Below, piece after piece: positions 37,270 to 45,378 of a stretch of 64,000 nt of DNA. The stretch is from Paludibaculum fermentans (lineage in GTDB: Bacteria; Acidobacteriota; Terriglobia; Bryobacterales; Bryobacteraceae). The notes below the pieces were generated by a model. That model was given only the letters and a program-made list of their open reading frames with translations, was not told the origin of the DNA and ran no database searches. The stretch is from positions 8,571,501 to 8,635,500 of the forward strand of contig NZ_CP063849.1 in the NCBI RefSeq assembly GCF_015277775.1, given 5' to 3'. Position 1 is the stretch's first letter. Each line of letters starts with the position of its first letter. A program made the position numbers and the translations under genes.

Positions 37270-38118
37270 TCAGAGCTTTTTGCCAAGGTCCGATTGAGCG
37301 TTGAATTCACAGCCGATCATCGCCGACAGCGCCAGCAGGTACATCCACACACACAGCGCCATCACCGCGCCGATGCTGCCGTACAGCAGGTTGTAGTTGG
37401 CGATATTCCGCACATACCAGGCAAAAACCAACGTAATGCCCAGCCACAGCCCGGTCGCCACCAGCGAACCCGGCCAGATCTTGCGGCCCCGCCCGGCATC
37501 CGGACCGAACAGATACAGCATCGCCGTCACCACCACAATCGTGCCCAGCGCCAGCACATACCGCACCACCATGCTCACCAGCTTCACCCCGCCCTTCAGC
37601 GTCTCCCCCGCGTCCAGCAGGCCCAGCAGACGCATCGCGCCGCTCTCCGTCATGTCGCCGAACAGCATCAGCGCCGACGCGCCCACCACGGGTCCAATGG
37701 CTACCAGCACCAGCCACATGGCGATGCCGCGGTTGTGCAACATGCCCCGGCCGCTCTTGCGCTGATAGGCCGCCTGGAACCCTTCCATCAGGCTCATCAT
37801 TACGCCCGACCCGGCCCATAGCGAGAGCAGGATGGCCAGAATCGGCAGCGCCAGCGGCCGGCTGCCGTGCGACAGGATCTGCCGGATCAGGTCGCCCACA
37901 CCCGGCGGAACCACCTTGAACAGCGCGCCCAGGATCTTCATCGAAAGCGTGCCGGCGTTCACGTGCACCAGAATCGCCGTCGTCGTGGTCAGAATCGGAA
38001 AGAAGGCGAGCAGGGCCGAATAGGCTGCGCCTTTGGCGAAACCCAGGCTGCCGTGCTCGTAAGCGCAGAGGACAGCACGGCGGAATCTGCTCCAGTTCTG
38101 GTTCACTTCAACCGGCAA
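37270..38118 (-). CDS. YihY/virulence factor BrkB family membrane protein
   Basis: 282 residues with about six hydrophobic segments, for example [65 protein letters not shown] and [21 protein letters not shown]. The family signature GYQRKSGR-like segment is seen as [15 protein letters not shown], and the end has [30 protein letters not shown]. Despite the old name RNase BN, the family is an inner-membrane protein of unknown transport role. Start uncertain: TTG at 38118 or GTG at 38106. Probably upstream of uvrB in one transcript. Confidence 0.88.
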   Translation of the reverse strand: MPVEVNQNWSRFRRAVLCAYEHGSLGFAKGAAYSALLAFFPILTTTTAILVHVNAGTLSMKILGALFKVVPPGVGDLIRQILSHGSRPLALPILAILLSLWAGSGVMMSLMEGFQAAYQRKSGRGMLHNRGIAMWLVLVAIGPVVGASALMLFGDMTESGAMRLLGLLDAGETLKGGVKLVSMVVRYVLALGTIVVVTAMLYLFGPDAGRGRKIWPGSLVATGLWLGITLVFAWYVRNIANYNLLYGSIGAVMALCVWMYLLALSAMIGCEFNAQSDLGKKL

Positions 38119-38307
38119 TTATCCCAGAAAAGCCGGGCACAATTCGGAGACTCCGGCATTGGCCGCCCGATCCTCCCTGGCAACCACCTGCGCCACCTCG
38201 AAACCGGCTCTCCCGCCCGGCGGTATCCAAGGACAAGATGGCCAATTTGGGCCCATGGGTTGATCCAAGACCTGCAGGTTCGATATCTTGGAGTTTCCCC
38301 ATCCATC

Positions 38308-39315
38308 ATGGATGTCTTCTCTCTCACACGCGCGCTGGTGGACATCGAGTCCATCACCGGGAATGAGGAGCCGGTCGGAGACTACCTGCTCTCGCTTCTC
38401 GGTGAGCTGACGCGCGCCCACAACGGCCACCTCGAGTCCATCGAAGTCGAACCCCGCCGTTTCAACGTCTTCGCCTGCTTCGGCACCCCCACCGTCACCC
38501 TGTCCACCCACCTGGACACCGTGCCGCCCTTCTTCCCGTCCCGAGAAGACGAGGCGAACATCTGGGGCCGCGGCGCCTGCGACGTCAAGGGCATCATCGC
38601 CGCCATGATCTGCGCGGCGAAAGATCTGCTCGCCGAGGGGGTCCGCAACTTCGGGCTGCTTTTCGTTGTCGGCGAGGAACGCAACAGTGCCGGCGCCTAT
38701 CACGCCGCCAAAACTCCGCGCGGATCGAAATTCATCATCAACGGCGAGCCCACTGAGAACCGGCTGGCCCTGGGCAGCAAAGGCGCCCTCCGCTACGAAC
38801 TCAAAGCCTCCGGCCGCATGGCTCACTCGGCCTACCCGGAACTGGGCGAATCGGCCATCGAGAAACTGCTCGATGCCCTGCAGCGCATCCGCGCCCTTGC
38901 CCTGCCTGTCGACGCGATTCTGGGACCCTGCACCCTGAACATCGGCCAGATCCAGGGCGGCCGCGCACCCAACGTGGTGCCCGACGCCGCCGAAGCTGCT
39001 TTGATGTTCCGCCTGGTCGGCGACCCCGAACCCGTCCGCACCGCCGTCACCGCGGCCGCGGGCACCCTCGCCGAGGCCCAGGAGATTTTGTGCATTCCCG
39101 CGATCCATCTCGGCTCGCTGGAAGGCTTTTCCACTACGGTGGTGGCCTACACCACCGACATCCCGGCGTTTGGCGGCGCCTGGGGCCAACCTTTTCTGCT
39201 GGGTCCCGGCACCATCCATGTAGCCCACACCAGCGAAGAGCGCGTGCCCAAGGCGCAGCTTCTGGAAGCAGTCACCATCTACAAAACTATGGTGAAGCGC
39301 CTCCTCACCGCCTGA
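38308..39315 (+). CDS. dapE: M20 family deacylase, probable succinyl-diaminopimelate desuccinylase
   Basis: 335 residues from the ATG at 38308 (GGAG about 14 bases upstream); the longer open frame runs backwards into the BrkB gene and is rejected. Di-zinc M20 peptidase fold with ligands in STHLDTVPPF (His, Asp), GRGACDVKGIIAAM (Asp), VGEERNSAGA (catalytic Glu pair), INGEPTENR (Glu) and VAHTSEERVP (His). The lid domain has GRMAHSAYPELGESAIEK. Its sequence alone could also be an acetylornithine/acetyl-lysine deacetylase, but it heads a run of asd, lysC, dapB, dapA and dapD, so DapE, removing succinate from N-succinyl-LL-DAP, is the best reading. Shorter than Escherichia coli DapE (375). Confidence 0.8.
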   Translation: MDVFSLTRALVDIESITGNEEPVGDYLLSLLGELTRAHNGHLESIEVEPRRFNVFACFGTPTVTLSTHLDTVPPFFPSREDEANIWGRGACDVKGIIAAMICAAKDLLAEGVRNFGLLFVVGEERNSAGAYHAAKTPRGSKFIINGEPTENRLALGSKGALRYELKASGRMAHSAYPELGESAIEKLLDALQRIRALALPVDAILGPCTLNIGQIQGGRAPNVVPDAAEAALMFRLVGDPEPVRTAVTAAAGTLAEAQEILCIPAIHLGSLEGFSTTVVAYTTDIPAFGGAWGQPFLLGPGTIHVAHTSEERVPKAQLLEAVTIYKTMVKRLLTA

Positions 39316-39400
39316 AGGCCGGCCAACTCCACCGGCTGCCAGGCGACACGCGGGAGATACCCGTACCCTCAAGCCGGTTTGACAGAAGGAAGTATAGGAC

Positions 39401-40450
39401 ATGAACAAGAAGATCGAAGTCGGCGTGCTAGGCGCCACCGGTATGGTGGGGCAGAGCTTCGTGAAGTTTCTGGAAGGCCATCCCTGGTTCGAACTCACTT
39501 GGGCCGGAGCCAGTGACCGTAGCGCGGGCAAGAAGTACGCGGATGCGACTTCCTGGCGCCTCGACGGCTCCATGCCGGAACGTGTCGCCGCCCTCACCGT
39601 GTCCGACTGCAAACCCGGCAACGGCGCCCCCAAACTCATGTTCTCGGCCATGGACGCCTCCGTCGCCACCGAGATCGAACGCGCCTTCGCCGAAGCCGGC
39701 CACCTGGTCGTGTCCAACTCCAAGAACCACCGCATGGAATTGGATGTCCCGCTGCTGGTGCCTGAAATCAATCCCGATCACCTCCAGTTGCTCGCCGCCC
39801 AGAAGTCTCGCGGCTGGAAGGGCGCCATCGCCACCAACCCGAACTGCAGCACTGTCGCCCTCACCATGGGCCTCGCCCCGCTGATGCCCTTCGGCATCCA
39901 GACCATCATCGCCACTACCATGCAGGCCATCTCCGGAGCCGGTTACCCCGGTGTCCCCTCCCTGGACATCCTGGGCAACGTGATCCCCTTCATCGGCGGC
40001 GAAGAGGCCAAGATGGAGATCGAAACCCAGAAGATCATGGGCACCTTCGCCGGCGACCACATCCAACCCCTGCCCGCCAAGATGAGCGCCCACTGCAACC
40101 GCGTCCCCGTCGTCGACGGCCACACCGTCACCGTCAGCGTCGGCCTCCGCGACAAGGCGTCCCTCGCCGAAATCCTGGCGGCCTATCAGAACTACACTTC
40201 CGTCCCGCAACAGCGCAACCTGCCCAGCGCCCCCAAAAAGCCGGTCCTCTACCTGCCCGAGGAGAACCGGCCGCAGCCCCGCCGCGACGCCTTCCGTGAA
40301 AACGGCATGTGCGTCACCGTCGGCCGCCTGCGCGAGTGCCCCGTGCTCGACTACAAGTTCGTCTGCCTGGGCCACAACACGATTCGAGGCGCCGCCGGTG
40401 CAGCCGTGCTCAACGCCGAACTGATGTATAGCGAAGGCCTGTTAGACTAA
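39401..40450 (+). CDS. asd: aspartate-semialdehyde dehydrogenase
   Basis: 349 residues; NADPH-dependent reduction of aspartyl phosphate to the semialdehyde. N-terminal Rossmann motif VGVLGATGMVGQSF, catalytic Cys in ATNPNCSTVALTMGLAPL, ISGAGYPGVPSLD, and the His in SAHCNRVPVVDGHTVTVSV. The sequence is the archaeal/fungal-type Asd rather than the enterobacterial one (NPNCST and the long AISGAGYPG region). A ribosome binding site AAGGA lies upstream. Second gene of the lysine/DAP run, 85 bases after dapE, 51 before lysC. Confidence 0.96.
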   Translation: MNKKIEVGVLGATGMVGQSFVKFLEGHPWFELTWAGASDRSAGKKYADATSWRLDGSMPERVAALTVSDCKPGNGAPKLMFSAMDASVATEIERAFAEAGHLVVSNSKNHRMELDVPLLVPEINPDHLQLLAAQKSRGWKGAIATNPNCSTVALTMGLAPLMPFGIQTIIATTMQAISGAGYPGVPSLDILGNVIPFIGGEEAKMEIETQKIMGTFAGDHIQPLPAKMSAHCNRVPVVDGHTVTVSVGLRDKASLAEILAAYQNYTSVPQQRNLPSAPKKPVLYLPEENRPQPRRDAFRENGMCVTVGRLRECPVLDYKFVCLGHNTIRGAAGAAVLNAELMYSEGLLD

Positions 40451-40501
40451 GGCCCGCCGGAACCGGGGGCCGCTGGTCATGGGCCCCCTCAGGATGAACC
40501 C

Positions 40502-41872
40502 ATGATCGTAATGAAGTTTGGCGGCACCTCCGTGGAGAGCGCCGCGGCGATTGAGCGGGTGGCCGGCATCATCCGCCCGCGTTTTGAACAGCGGCCCCTC
40601 GTCGTGGTCTCCGCCATGGGCAAGACCACCAATAAGCTGCTGGCGGCCGCCGACAAAGCCGCGGCCGGCAACCTGGCCGACGCCCTGCGCGACGCCGAGG
40701 ACCTGCGCGGCTTCCACCGCACTGAAGCCGGAAAGATCATTCCCGCCGAGAGCACTTCCGCCATGGAACTTGTGCTCGAGAACAACTTCGAGGCGCTCGA
40801 ATCCACTCTCGAAGCCATCGCCACAGCGGGCCAGATCACGCCCCTGCTTTGGGACGAAGTCTGCAGCTATGGCGAACGGCTCTCCTCCGCTTTAGTCGCC
40901 CTGGCGCTGCCCGCCTTCGGCCTGCCGGCGGCCCACCTCGACGCCCGCTCCGTCCTCATCACCGACAGCCGCCACACCCAGGCGCTGCCCCTCTACAGCC
41001 GCACCTACTCGCGCTTCAAGGAGAAAGCCGTGCCGCTGATGCAGGGCCGCGTCGTCGTCATGGGCGGCTTCATCGGGGCCACCGCCGACGGCGTCACCAC
41101 CACCCTGGGCCGCGGCGGCAGCGACTTCTCCGCCGCCATCGCCGGAGCCGGCATCGGCGCCGACGAGATCCAGATCTGGACCGACGTCGACGGCATGCTC
41201 ACCTGCGATCCGCGCGTCCTGCCCGGCGGCCATCTCGTCAAGAACATCTCCTTTGCGGAAGCGGCCGAACTCGCTTACTTCGGAGCCAAGGTCCTCCATC
41301 CCGCCACCGTCCAGCCCGCCATCGAGAAAAACATCCCGGTGCGGATCCTCAACTCCCGCCGCCCCGAGGTCTCCGGCACGCTCATCGTGGCCGACAACGT
41401 CGAGTGCCGCAACTCGGTCAAGTCCATCGCCTGCAAGTGCGACATCACCGTCGTCAACATCCGCAGCCTGCGCATGCTGATGGCCCACGGCTTCCTGCGC
41501 CGCATCTTCGAGGTCTTCGATCGCTACCGCACTCCCGTCGACATGGTTTCGACCTCCGAGGTCAGCGTCTCCCTCACCATCGATCACACCCAGTACCTGG
41601 GCGACATCGAGGCCGAACTCTCCAAGATCGCTGAAGTTACTGTCGTCCCCAATCAAGCCCTCATCTGCCTCGTCGGCGACGCCCTCCGCGAAACCCCCGG
41701 CATCGCCAAACGCATCTTCTCCGCCTTGGAGACCGTGAACATCCGCATGATCACCCAGGGAGCGTCCCTGCTGAACGTCAGCGTCGTTGTCGACGGCGCA
41801 GACCTCGTGCGCGGCGTCGAAGCCCTGCACCAGGAGTTTTTCCGCGATTTGGATCCGGAGGTTTTCCAGTGA
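40502..41872 (+). CDS. lysC: aspartate kinase, monofunctional
   Basis: 456 residues. Start MIVMKFGGTSVESAAAIERV is the aspartokinase signature; further VMGGFIGATADGVTTTLGRGGSDFSAA (substrate and ATP site) and DGMLTCDPRVLPGG. The C-terminal third (about 310-456) has two ACT domains (ITVVNIRSLRMLMAHGFLRRIF; VPNQALICLVGDALRETPGIAKRIFSAL), the usual site of lysine or threonine feedback. No homoserine dehydrogenase is fused. Overlaps dapB by four bases (GTGA). Confidence 0.96.
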   Translation: MIVMKFGGTSVESAAAIERVAGIIRPRFEQRPLVVVSAMGKTTNKLLAAADKAAAGNLADALRDAEDLRGFHRTEAGKIIPAESTSAMELVLENNFEALESTLEAIATAGQITPLLWDEVCSYGERLSSALVALALPAFGLPAAHLDARSVLITDSRHTQALPLYSRTYSRFKEKAVPLMQGRVVVMGGFIGATADGVTTTLGRGGSDFSAAIAGAGIGADEIQIWTDVDGMLTCDPRVLPGGHLVKNISFAEAAELAYFGAKVLHPATVQPAIEKNIPVRILNSRRPEVSGTLIVADNVECRNSVKSIACKCDITVVNIRSLRMLMAHGFLRRIFEVFDRYRTPVDMVSTSEVSVSLTIDHTQYLGDIEAELSKIAEVTVVPNQALICLVGDALRETPGIAKRIFSALETVNIRMITQGASLLNVSVVVDGADLVRGVEALHQEFFRDLDPEVFQ

Positions 41873-42573
41873 AACTGGCTCTCATCGGCTACGGCAAAAT
41901 GGGCAAAATGCTCGAACGTCTCGCCCCCGAGTACGGCTTCGAGGTCACGCTCATCCTCGACATTCACAACAACGTGAACGGCTCCGGCTTCACCGCGGAG
42001 AACTTCCGCGACGTCCACGCCGCCATCGAGTTCACCGCGCCGGACGCCGCCGTCGCCAACCTGGAGAAACTCGCCGTCCTGCGCGTCCCCACCGTCGCCG
42101 GCACCACCGGCTGGTTCGGCCAGCTCGATCACGTCCGTCAGCTCTTCGAGAACAACCACGCCGGCCTGGTCTACAGCCCCAACTACTCCATCGGCGTGAA
42201 CATCTTCCAGCGCATCGTCACCGAGGCCGCCGTCTGGATGCAGCAGCAGCCCGCCTACGAAGCCTGGGCCTGGGAACTCCATCACAGCGCCAAGAAAGAC
42301 GCGCCCTCCGGCACTCTGTTGAAGCTCGTCGAGGGCATGCGCGCCGCCGGCTATCACAATCACGTCGACGTCGCCAGCAACCGCGCCGGAGCCGTGCCCG
42401 GCACCCACGAGATCGGCTTCGACTCCGCCGCCGACACCATCACCCTGCGCCACACCGCCCGCAGCCGTGAAGGCTTCGCCCGCGGAGCGCTCCACGCCGC
42501 CAAGTGGATCGCCGCCAACAAGGGCGTCCACGAATTTAGCGAGATTCTGTTTTCGTCCGAACCCCAGTCGTAG
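41869..42573 (+). CDS. dapB: 4-hydroxy-tetrahydrodipicolinate reductase
   Basis: 234 residues from a GTG overlapping the lysC stop. Shorter than the Escherichia coli enzyme (273), as in several phyla. NAD(P) loop LALIGYGKMGKMLERL, central VAGTTGWFG, SPNYSIGVNIFQRIV, the catalytic motif ELHHSAKKDAPSGTLLKL (His-His and Lys) and the end EGFARGALHAAKWIAANKGVHEFSEIL. Reduces the DapA product to tetrahydrodipicolinate. Confidence 0.95.
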   Translation: MKLALIGYGKMGKMLERLAPEYGFEVTLILDIHNNVNGSGFTAENFRDVHAAIEFTAPDAAVANLEKLAVLRVPTVAGTTGWFGQLDHVRQLFENNHAGLVYSPNYSIGVNIFQRIVTEAAVWMQQQPAYEAWAWELHHSAKKDAPSGTLLKLVEGMRAAGYHNHVDVASNRAGAVPGTHEIGFDSAADTITLRHTARSREGFARGALHAAKWIAANKGVHEFSEILFSSEPQS

Positions 42574-42597
42574 AGAAGCGAATCGAAAGGATTAGAC

Positions 42598-43485
42598 ATG
42601 TCTCAATTCCAAGGTTGCGGCACCGCGTTGGTGACGCCCTTTCACTCTGACCAGAGCCTGGATGAGGCCTCTCTGCGCAAGCTGGTCCGGCGTCAGATCG
42701 AGGCGGGCATCCACTTCCTGGTGCCCTGCGGCACCACCGGCGAAAGCCCCACGCTCACTCACGCCGAGCACCTCCGCGTCGTCGAGATCACCCTCGAAGA
42801 GGCCCAGGGCAAGGTGCCCGTGCTCGCCGGCGCCGGCGGCTACAACACCGCTGAAGTCATCGCCCTCGCCAAAGAACTCGAAGCCCTCGGCGCCGACGGC
42901 CTCCTCTCCGTCACCCCCTACTACAACAAGCCCACCCAGGAAGGCCTCTACCAGCACTACAAGGCCATCGCCGCGTCCGTGAAGCTGCCCATCGTCGTCT
43001 ACAGCGTCGCCGGCCGCACCGGCGTCAACGTCGAGCCCTCCACCCTGCGCCGCCTGGCGGAAATCGAAAACATCGTCGGCGTGAAGGAAGCCAGCGGCAA
43101 CGTCGCCCAGATGGCGAACATCTGCGCCACCCTACCCGAATCCTTCGATGTCCTCAGCGGCGACGACGCCATTACCATCGCCCTCGCCGGGCTCGGCGGC
43201 AAGGGCATCATCTCCGTCGCTTCCAACGAGATCCCCGCCGTCATGGCAGGCATCGCCCAGCATTGCCTCAACGGCGATTTCCCCGCCGCCCGCGCCCTTC
43301 AGCGCCAGTGGCTCGCCCTGATGGAAGTCAATTTCGTCGAATCGAACCCCATCCCCGTGAAGGCCGCCATGGCCCGCATGGGCCTGCTGGAGCCCGTATG
43401 GCGGCTCCCGCTCGTCCCGCCCTCCGACGCAGCCATGTCGAAGATCGAAGCCGTACTCAGCAGCACCGGACTCATCACCAACTAG
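42598..43485 (+). CDS. dapA: 4-hydroxy-tetrahydrodipicolinate synthase
   Basis: 295 residues, the usual length. Condenses pyruvate with aspartate semialdehyde. TIM-barrel motifs: GCGTALVTPFHSDQSLDE, VPCGTTGESPTLTHAEH, SVTPYYNKPTQEGLYQHY (catalytic Tyr), and the Schiff-base Lys in IVGVKEASGNVAQM. AAAGGA lies about 8 bases upstream of the ATG. Between dapB (24 bases) and dapD (10 bases). Confidence 0.97.
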   Translation: MSQFQGCGTALVTPFHSDQSLDEASLRKLVRRQIEAGIHFLVPCGTTGESPTLTHAEHLRVVEITLEEAQGKVPVLAGAGGYNTAEVIALAKELEALGADGLLSVTPYYNKPTQEGLYQHYKAIAASVKLPIVVYSVAGRTGVNVEPSTLRRLAEIENIVGVKEASGNVAQMANICATLPESFDVLSGDDAITIALAGLGGKGIISVASNEIPAVMAGIAQHCLNGDFPAARALQRQWLALMEVNFVESNPIPVKAAMARMGLLEPVWRLPLVPPSDAAMSKIEAVLSSTGLITN

Positions 43486-43495
43486 GAACCCACGC

Positions 43496-44332
43496 ATGCA
43501 AAACGGAATCGAAACGTTGTTCGACAATCCTCCGGCGTCCTACTCGCCCGCCGACCACGGCCTCTTTGCCCGCTTCAAGGACGCCCTCAACGAAGGCGCC
43601 ATCCGCGCGGCAGAGCCCGACCCCTCCACCCCCAGCGGCTGGCGCGTCAATAGCTGGGTCAAGAAGGGCATCCTCATCGGCTTCCGCATGGGCACCATCG
43701 TCGATATGTCCATCGACACCGGCCGCCAGCCCTGGTTCGACAAGGACACTTACCCGGTTCGTACCATCGCCGTGAACAGCGGCGTGCGCATCGTGCCCGG
43801 CGGCAGCTCCATCCGCGACGGCTGCTTCCTGGGCCGCGGCGTCACCTGCATGCCGCCCATGTACATCAATGTCGGCGCCTATGTCGGCGACAGCACCATG
43901 GTCGACTCGCATGCCCTCATCGGCTCCTGCGCCCAGATCGGCCGCAGTTGCCACATCTCGGCCGCTGCCCAGATCGGTGGCGTGCTGGAACCCGTCGGCG
44001 CACTCCCCGTGGTCATTGAAGACGAGGTGCTCGTCGGCGGCAACACCGGAGTCTACGAAGGCACCATCGTCAAGACCCGCGCCGTCCTCGGCACAGGCGT
44101 CATCCTCAACCGCTCCACGCCCATCTACGATCTCGTGAAAGGCGAAGTCTACGCCGCCACCGACGATCAGCCGCTCATCGTGCCGGCCAATGCGGTCGTC
44201 GTTTCCGGTTCCCGCGCCGTCACCCGCGGCAAAGGCCAGGAATGGGGCATCTCCCTCTACACGCCCGTCATCGTGAAATACCGCGACTCTAAGACCGACG
44301 AGAAGATCCGCCTCGAAGACTATCTTCGATAG
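43496..44332 (+). CDS. dapD: tetrahydrodipicolinate N-succinyltransferase
   Basis: 278 residues. N-terminal helical domain, then a left-handed parallel beta-helix with hexapeptide repeats (GGSSIRDGCFLGRGVTCMPPMYINVGAYVGDSTMV-type pattern from about residue 100 to 220), EPVGALPVVIEDEVLVGGNTGVYEGTIV, and a C-terminal beta domain. Succinylates the dipicolinate intermediate with succinyl-CoA, so the pathway here is the succinylase branch, matching the dapE assignment. Its last 44 bases overlap the convergent glycosyltransferase gene. Confidence 0.95.
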   Translation: MQNGIETLFDNPPASYSPADHGLFARFKDALNEGAIRAAEPDPSTPSGWRVNSWVKKGILIGFRMGTIVDMSIDTGRQPWFDKDTYPVRTIAVNSGVRIVPGGSSIRDGCFLGRGVTCMPPMYINVGAYVGDSTMVDSHALIGSCAQIGRSCHISAAAQIGGVLEPVGALPVVIEDEVLVGGNTGVYEGTIVKTRAVLGTGVILNRSTPIYDLVKGEVYAATDDQPLIVPANAVVVSGSRAVTRGKGQEWGISLYTPVIVKYRDSKTDEKIRLEDYLR

Positions 44333-45371
44333 CCGCCAGTGTCAGTTCCGCCGCGCGCTGCCACGTAAACGGAGCAGCGCGCAGCGGCCCATCCTTCGGA
44401 GCCTCCCCCCGCACCAGCTTCCGCATCGCCTCCAGCATCGCCTCGTCGCTCTCCGGATCGAATAGCAGCGCCGCCCCGCCCGTCAAACTCTTCAAGGGTT
44501 CAATAGCCCCGCAAGCCACCGGCAGCCCGGCCGCCATCGCTTCCAGCACCGGCATGCCGAAGCCCTCGAACCGTGACGGATAGATGAACCCCGTCGCCCG
44601 CCGGAACAGTTCATACAACTCCGCCCTCGGCACCCAGCCCTTCAACTCCACTGAAGCCTCCAGGCCCAGCTCGCGCACCAGTCCTTCCACCTCGCCCGTA
44701 ACGAAGCCCTTCACGCCCGTCAGCACCAGCTTCCACCCGGGCTGCTCCTGCACCAGCCGCTGAAACACGCGCAGCAGCCGGTCGTGATTCTTGTGCGGAT
44801 GCGTGGTGGAAGCGCACAGCAGATACCCGCCGTCCTCCCGCCGCGCCGCCAGCTCAAAGAACTCCGGCTCCACCCCGTGATGCACCACTGAGATGGTCCG
44901 AGGGTCCAGCGCGTAGAACTTCAGCAGGTCGTCCCTCGTGGCCTCGCTCACCGCGATCAGCCGCCGCGACTTGTGCGCTGACGCCCACAGCAGCAGCCGC
45001 CAGAATGGCAGGTCGAACCAGCGGAAGAACTCCGGATGCCGCTTATGCTGCAGGTCGTGAAACACCGTCACCTGCGGTAGTCCGCTCAGCAGCGGAGCCG
45101 TGAAACCCGGATTCAGCACCACGTCGATGCGCGCCCGCCGCAGCACGCCCGGCAGTCGCAGCTGCTCGTACAGGATCCGCCCCGGCCGGCTCGTCGCCGT
45201 CACCGGCAGCTCCACGCACACCCGCCCCATCGGCCCGGTCTCGCGATTGGTGAACACTACGATCTCGTGCTGCGAGATCCGCTCCATCGCCTCCAGCAGC
45301 CGGCGCAGATAGATCTCGGTCCCGCCGACTCCGCCGGGGATCAGATACAGCGCGTTCACCCCGATCCGCAC
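44289..45371 (-). CDS. glycosyltransferase family 4 (GT-B fold)
   Basis: 360 residues. GT4 features: an N-terminal GIPGG-like loop (YLIPGGVGGTEIYLRRLLEAM), VFHDLQHKRHPEF, AVSEATRDDLLKFY, the nucleotide-sugar site CASTTHPHKNHDRLLRVF, and the C-terminal acceptor/donor motif YPSRFEGFGMPVLEAMAAGLPVA with the EX7E pair. Likely a mannosyl- or related transferase acting on the cytoplasmic face. Last gene of the minus-strand glycosylation run, 7 bases after the TMTC-like gene. Confidence 0.93.
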   Translation of the reverse strand: MRIGVNALYLIPGGVGGTEIYLRRLLEAMERISQHEIVVFTNRETGPMGRVCVELPVTATSRPGRILYEQLRLPGVLRRARIDVVLNPGFTAPLLSGLPQVTVFHDLQHKRHPEFFRWFDLPFWRLLLWASAHKSRRLIAVSEATRDDLLKFYALDPRTISVVHHGVEPEFFELAARREDGGYLLCASTTHPHKNHDRLLRVFQRLVQEQPGWKLVLTGVKGFVTGEVEGLVRELGLEASVELKGWVPRAELYELFRRATGFIYPSRFEGFGMPVLEAMAAGLPVACGAIEPLKSLTGGAALLFDPESDEAMLEAMRKLVRGEAPKDGPLRAAPFTWQRAAELTLAAIEDSLRGGSSRRS

Positions 45372-45378
45372 GTCGCCG

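Noticed and set aside
37867-38307. Possible N-terminal extension of the M20 (dapE) gene
   Set aside because: The extension overlaps the BrkB gene on the other strand and reads as disordered, Arg-rich sequence; the ATG at 38308 begins the normal M20 fold.
44305-44332. Hairpin at the dapD/GT4 junction as a bidirectional terminator
   Set aside because: A short TCGAAG stem without a U-run on either side; it lies within coding sequence of both genes.
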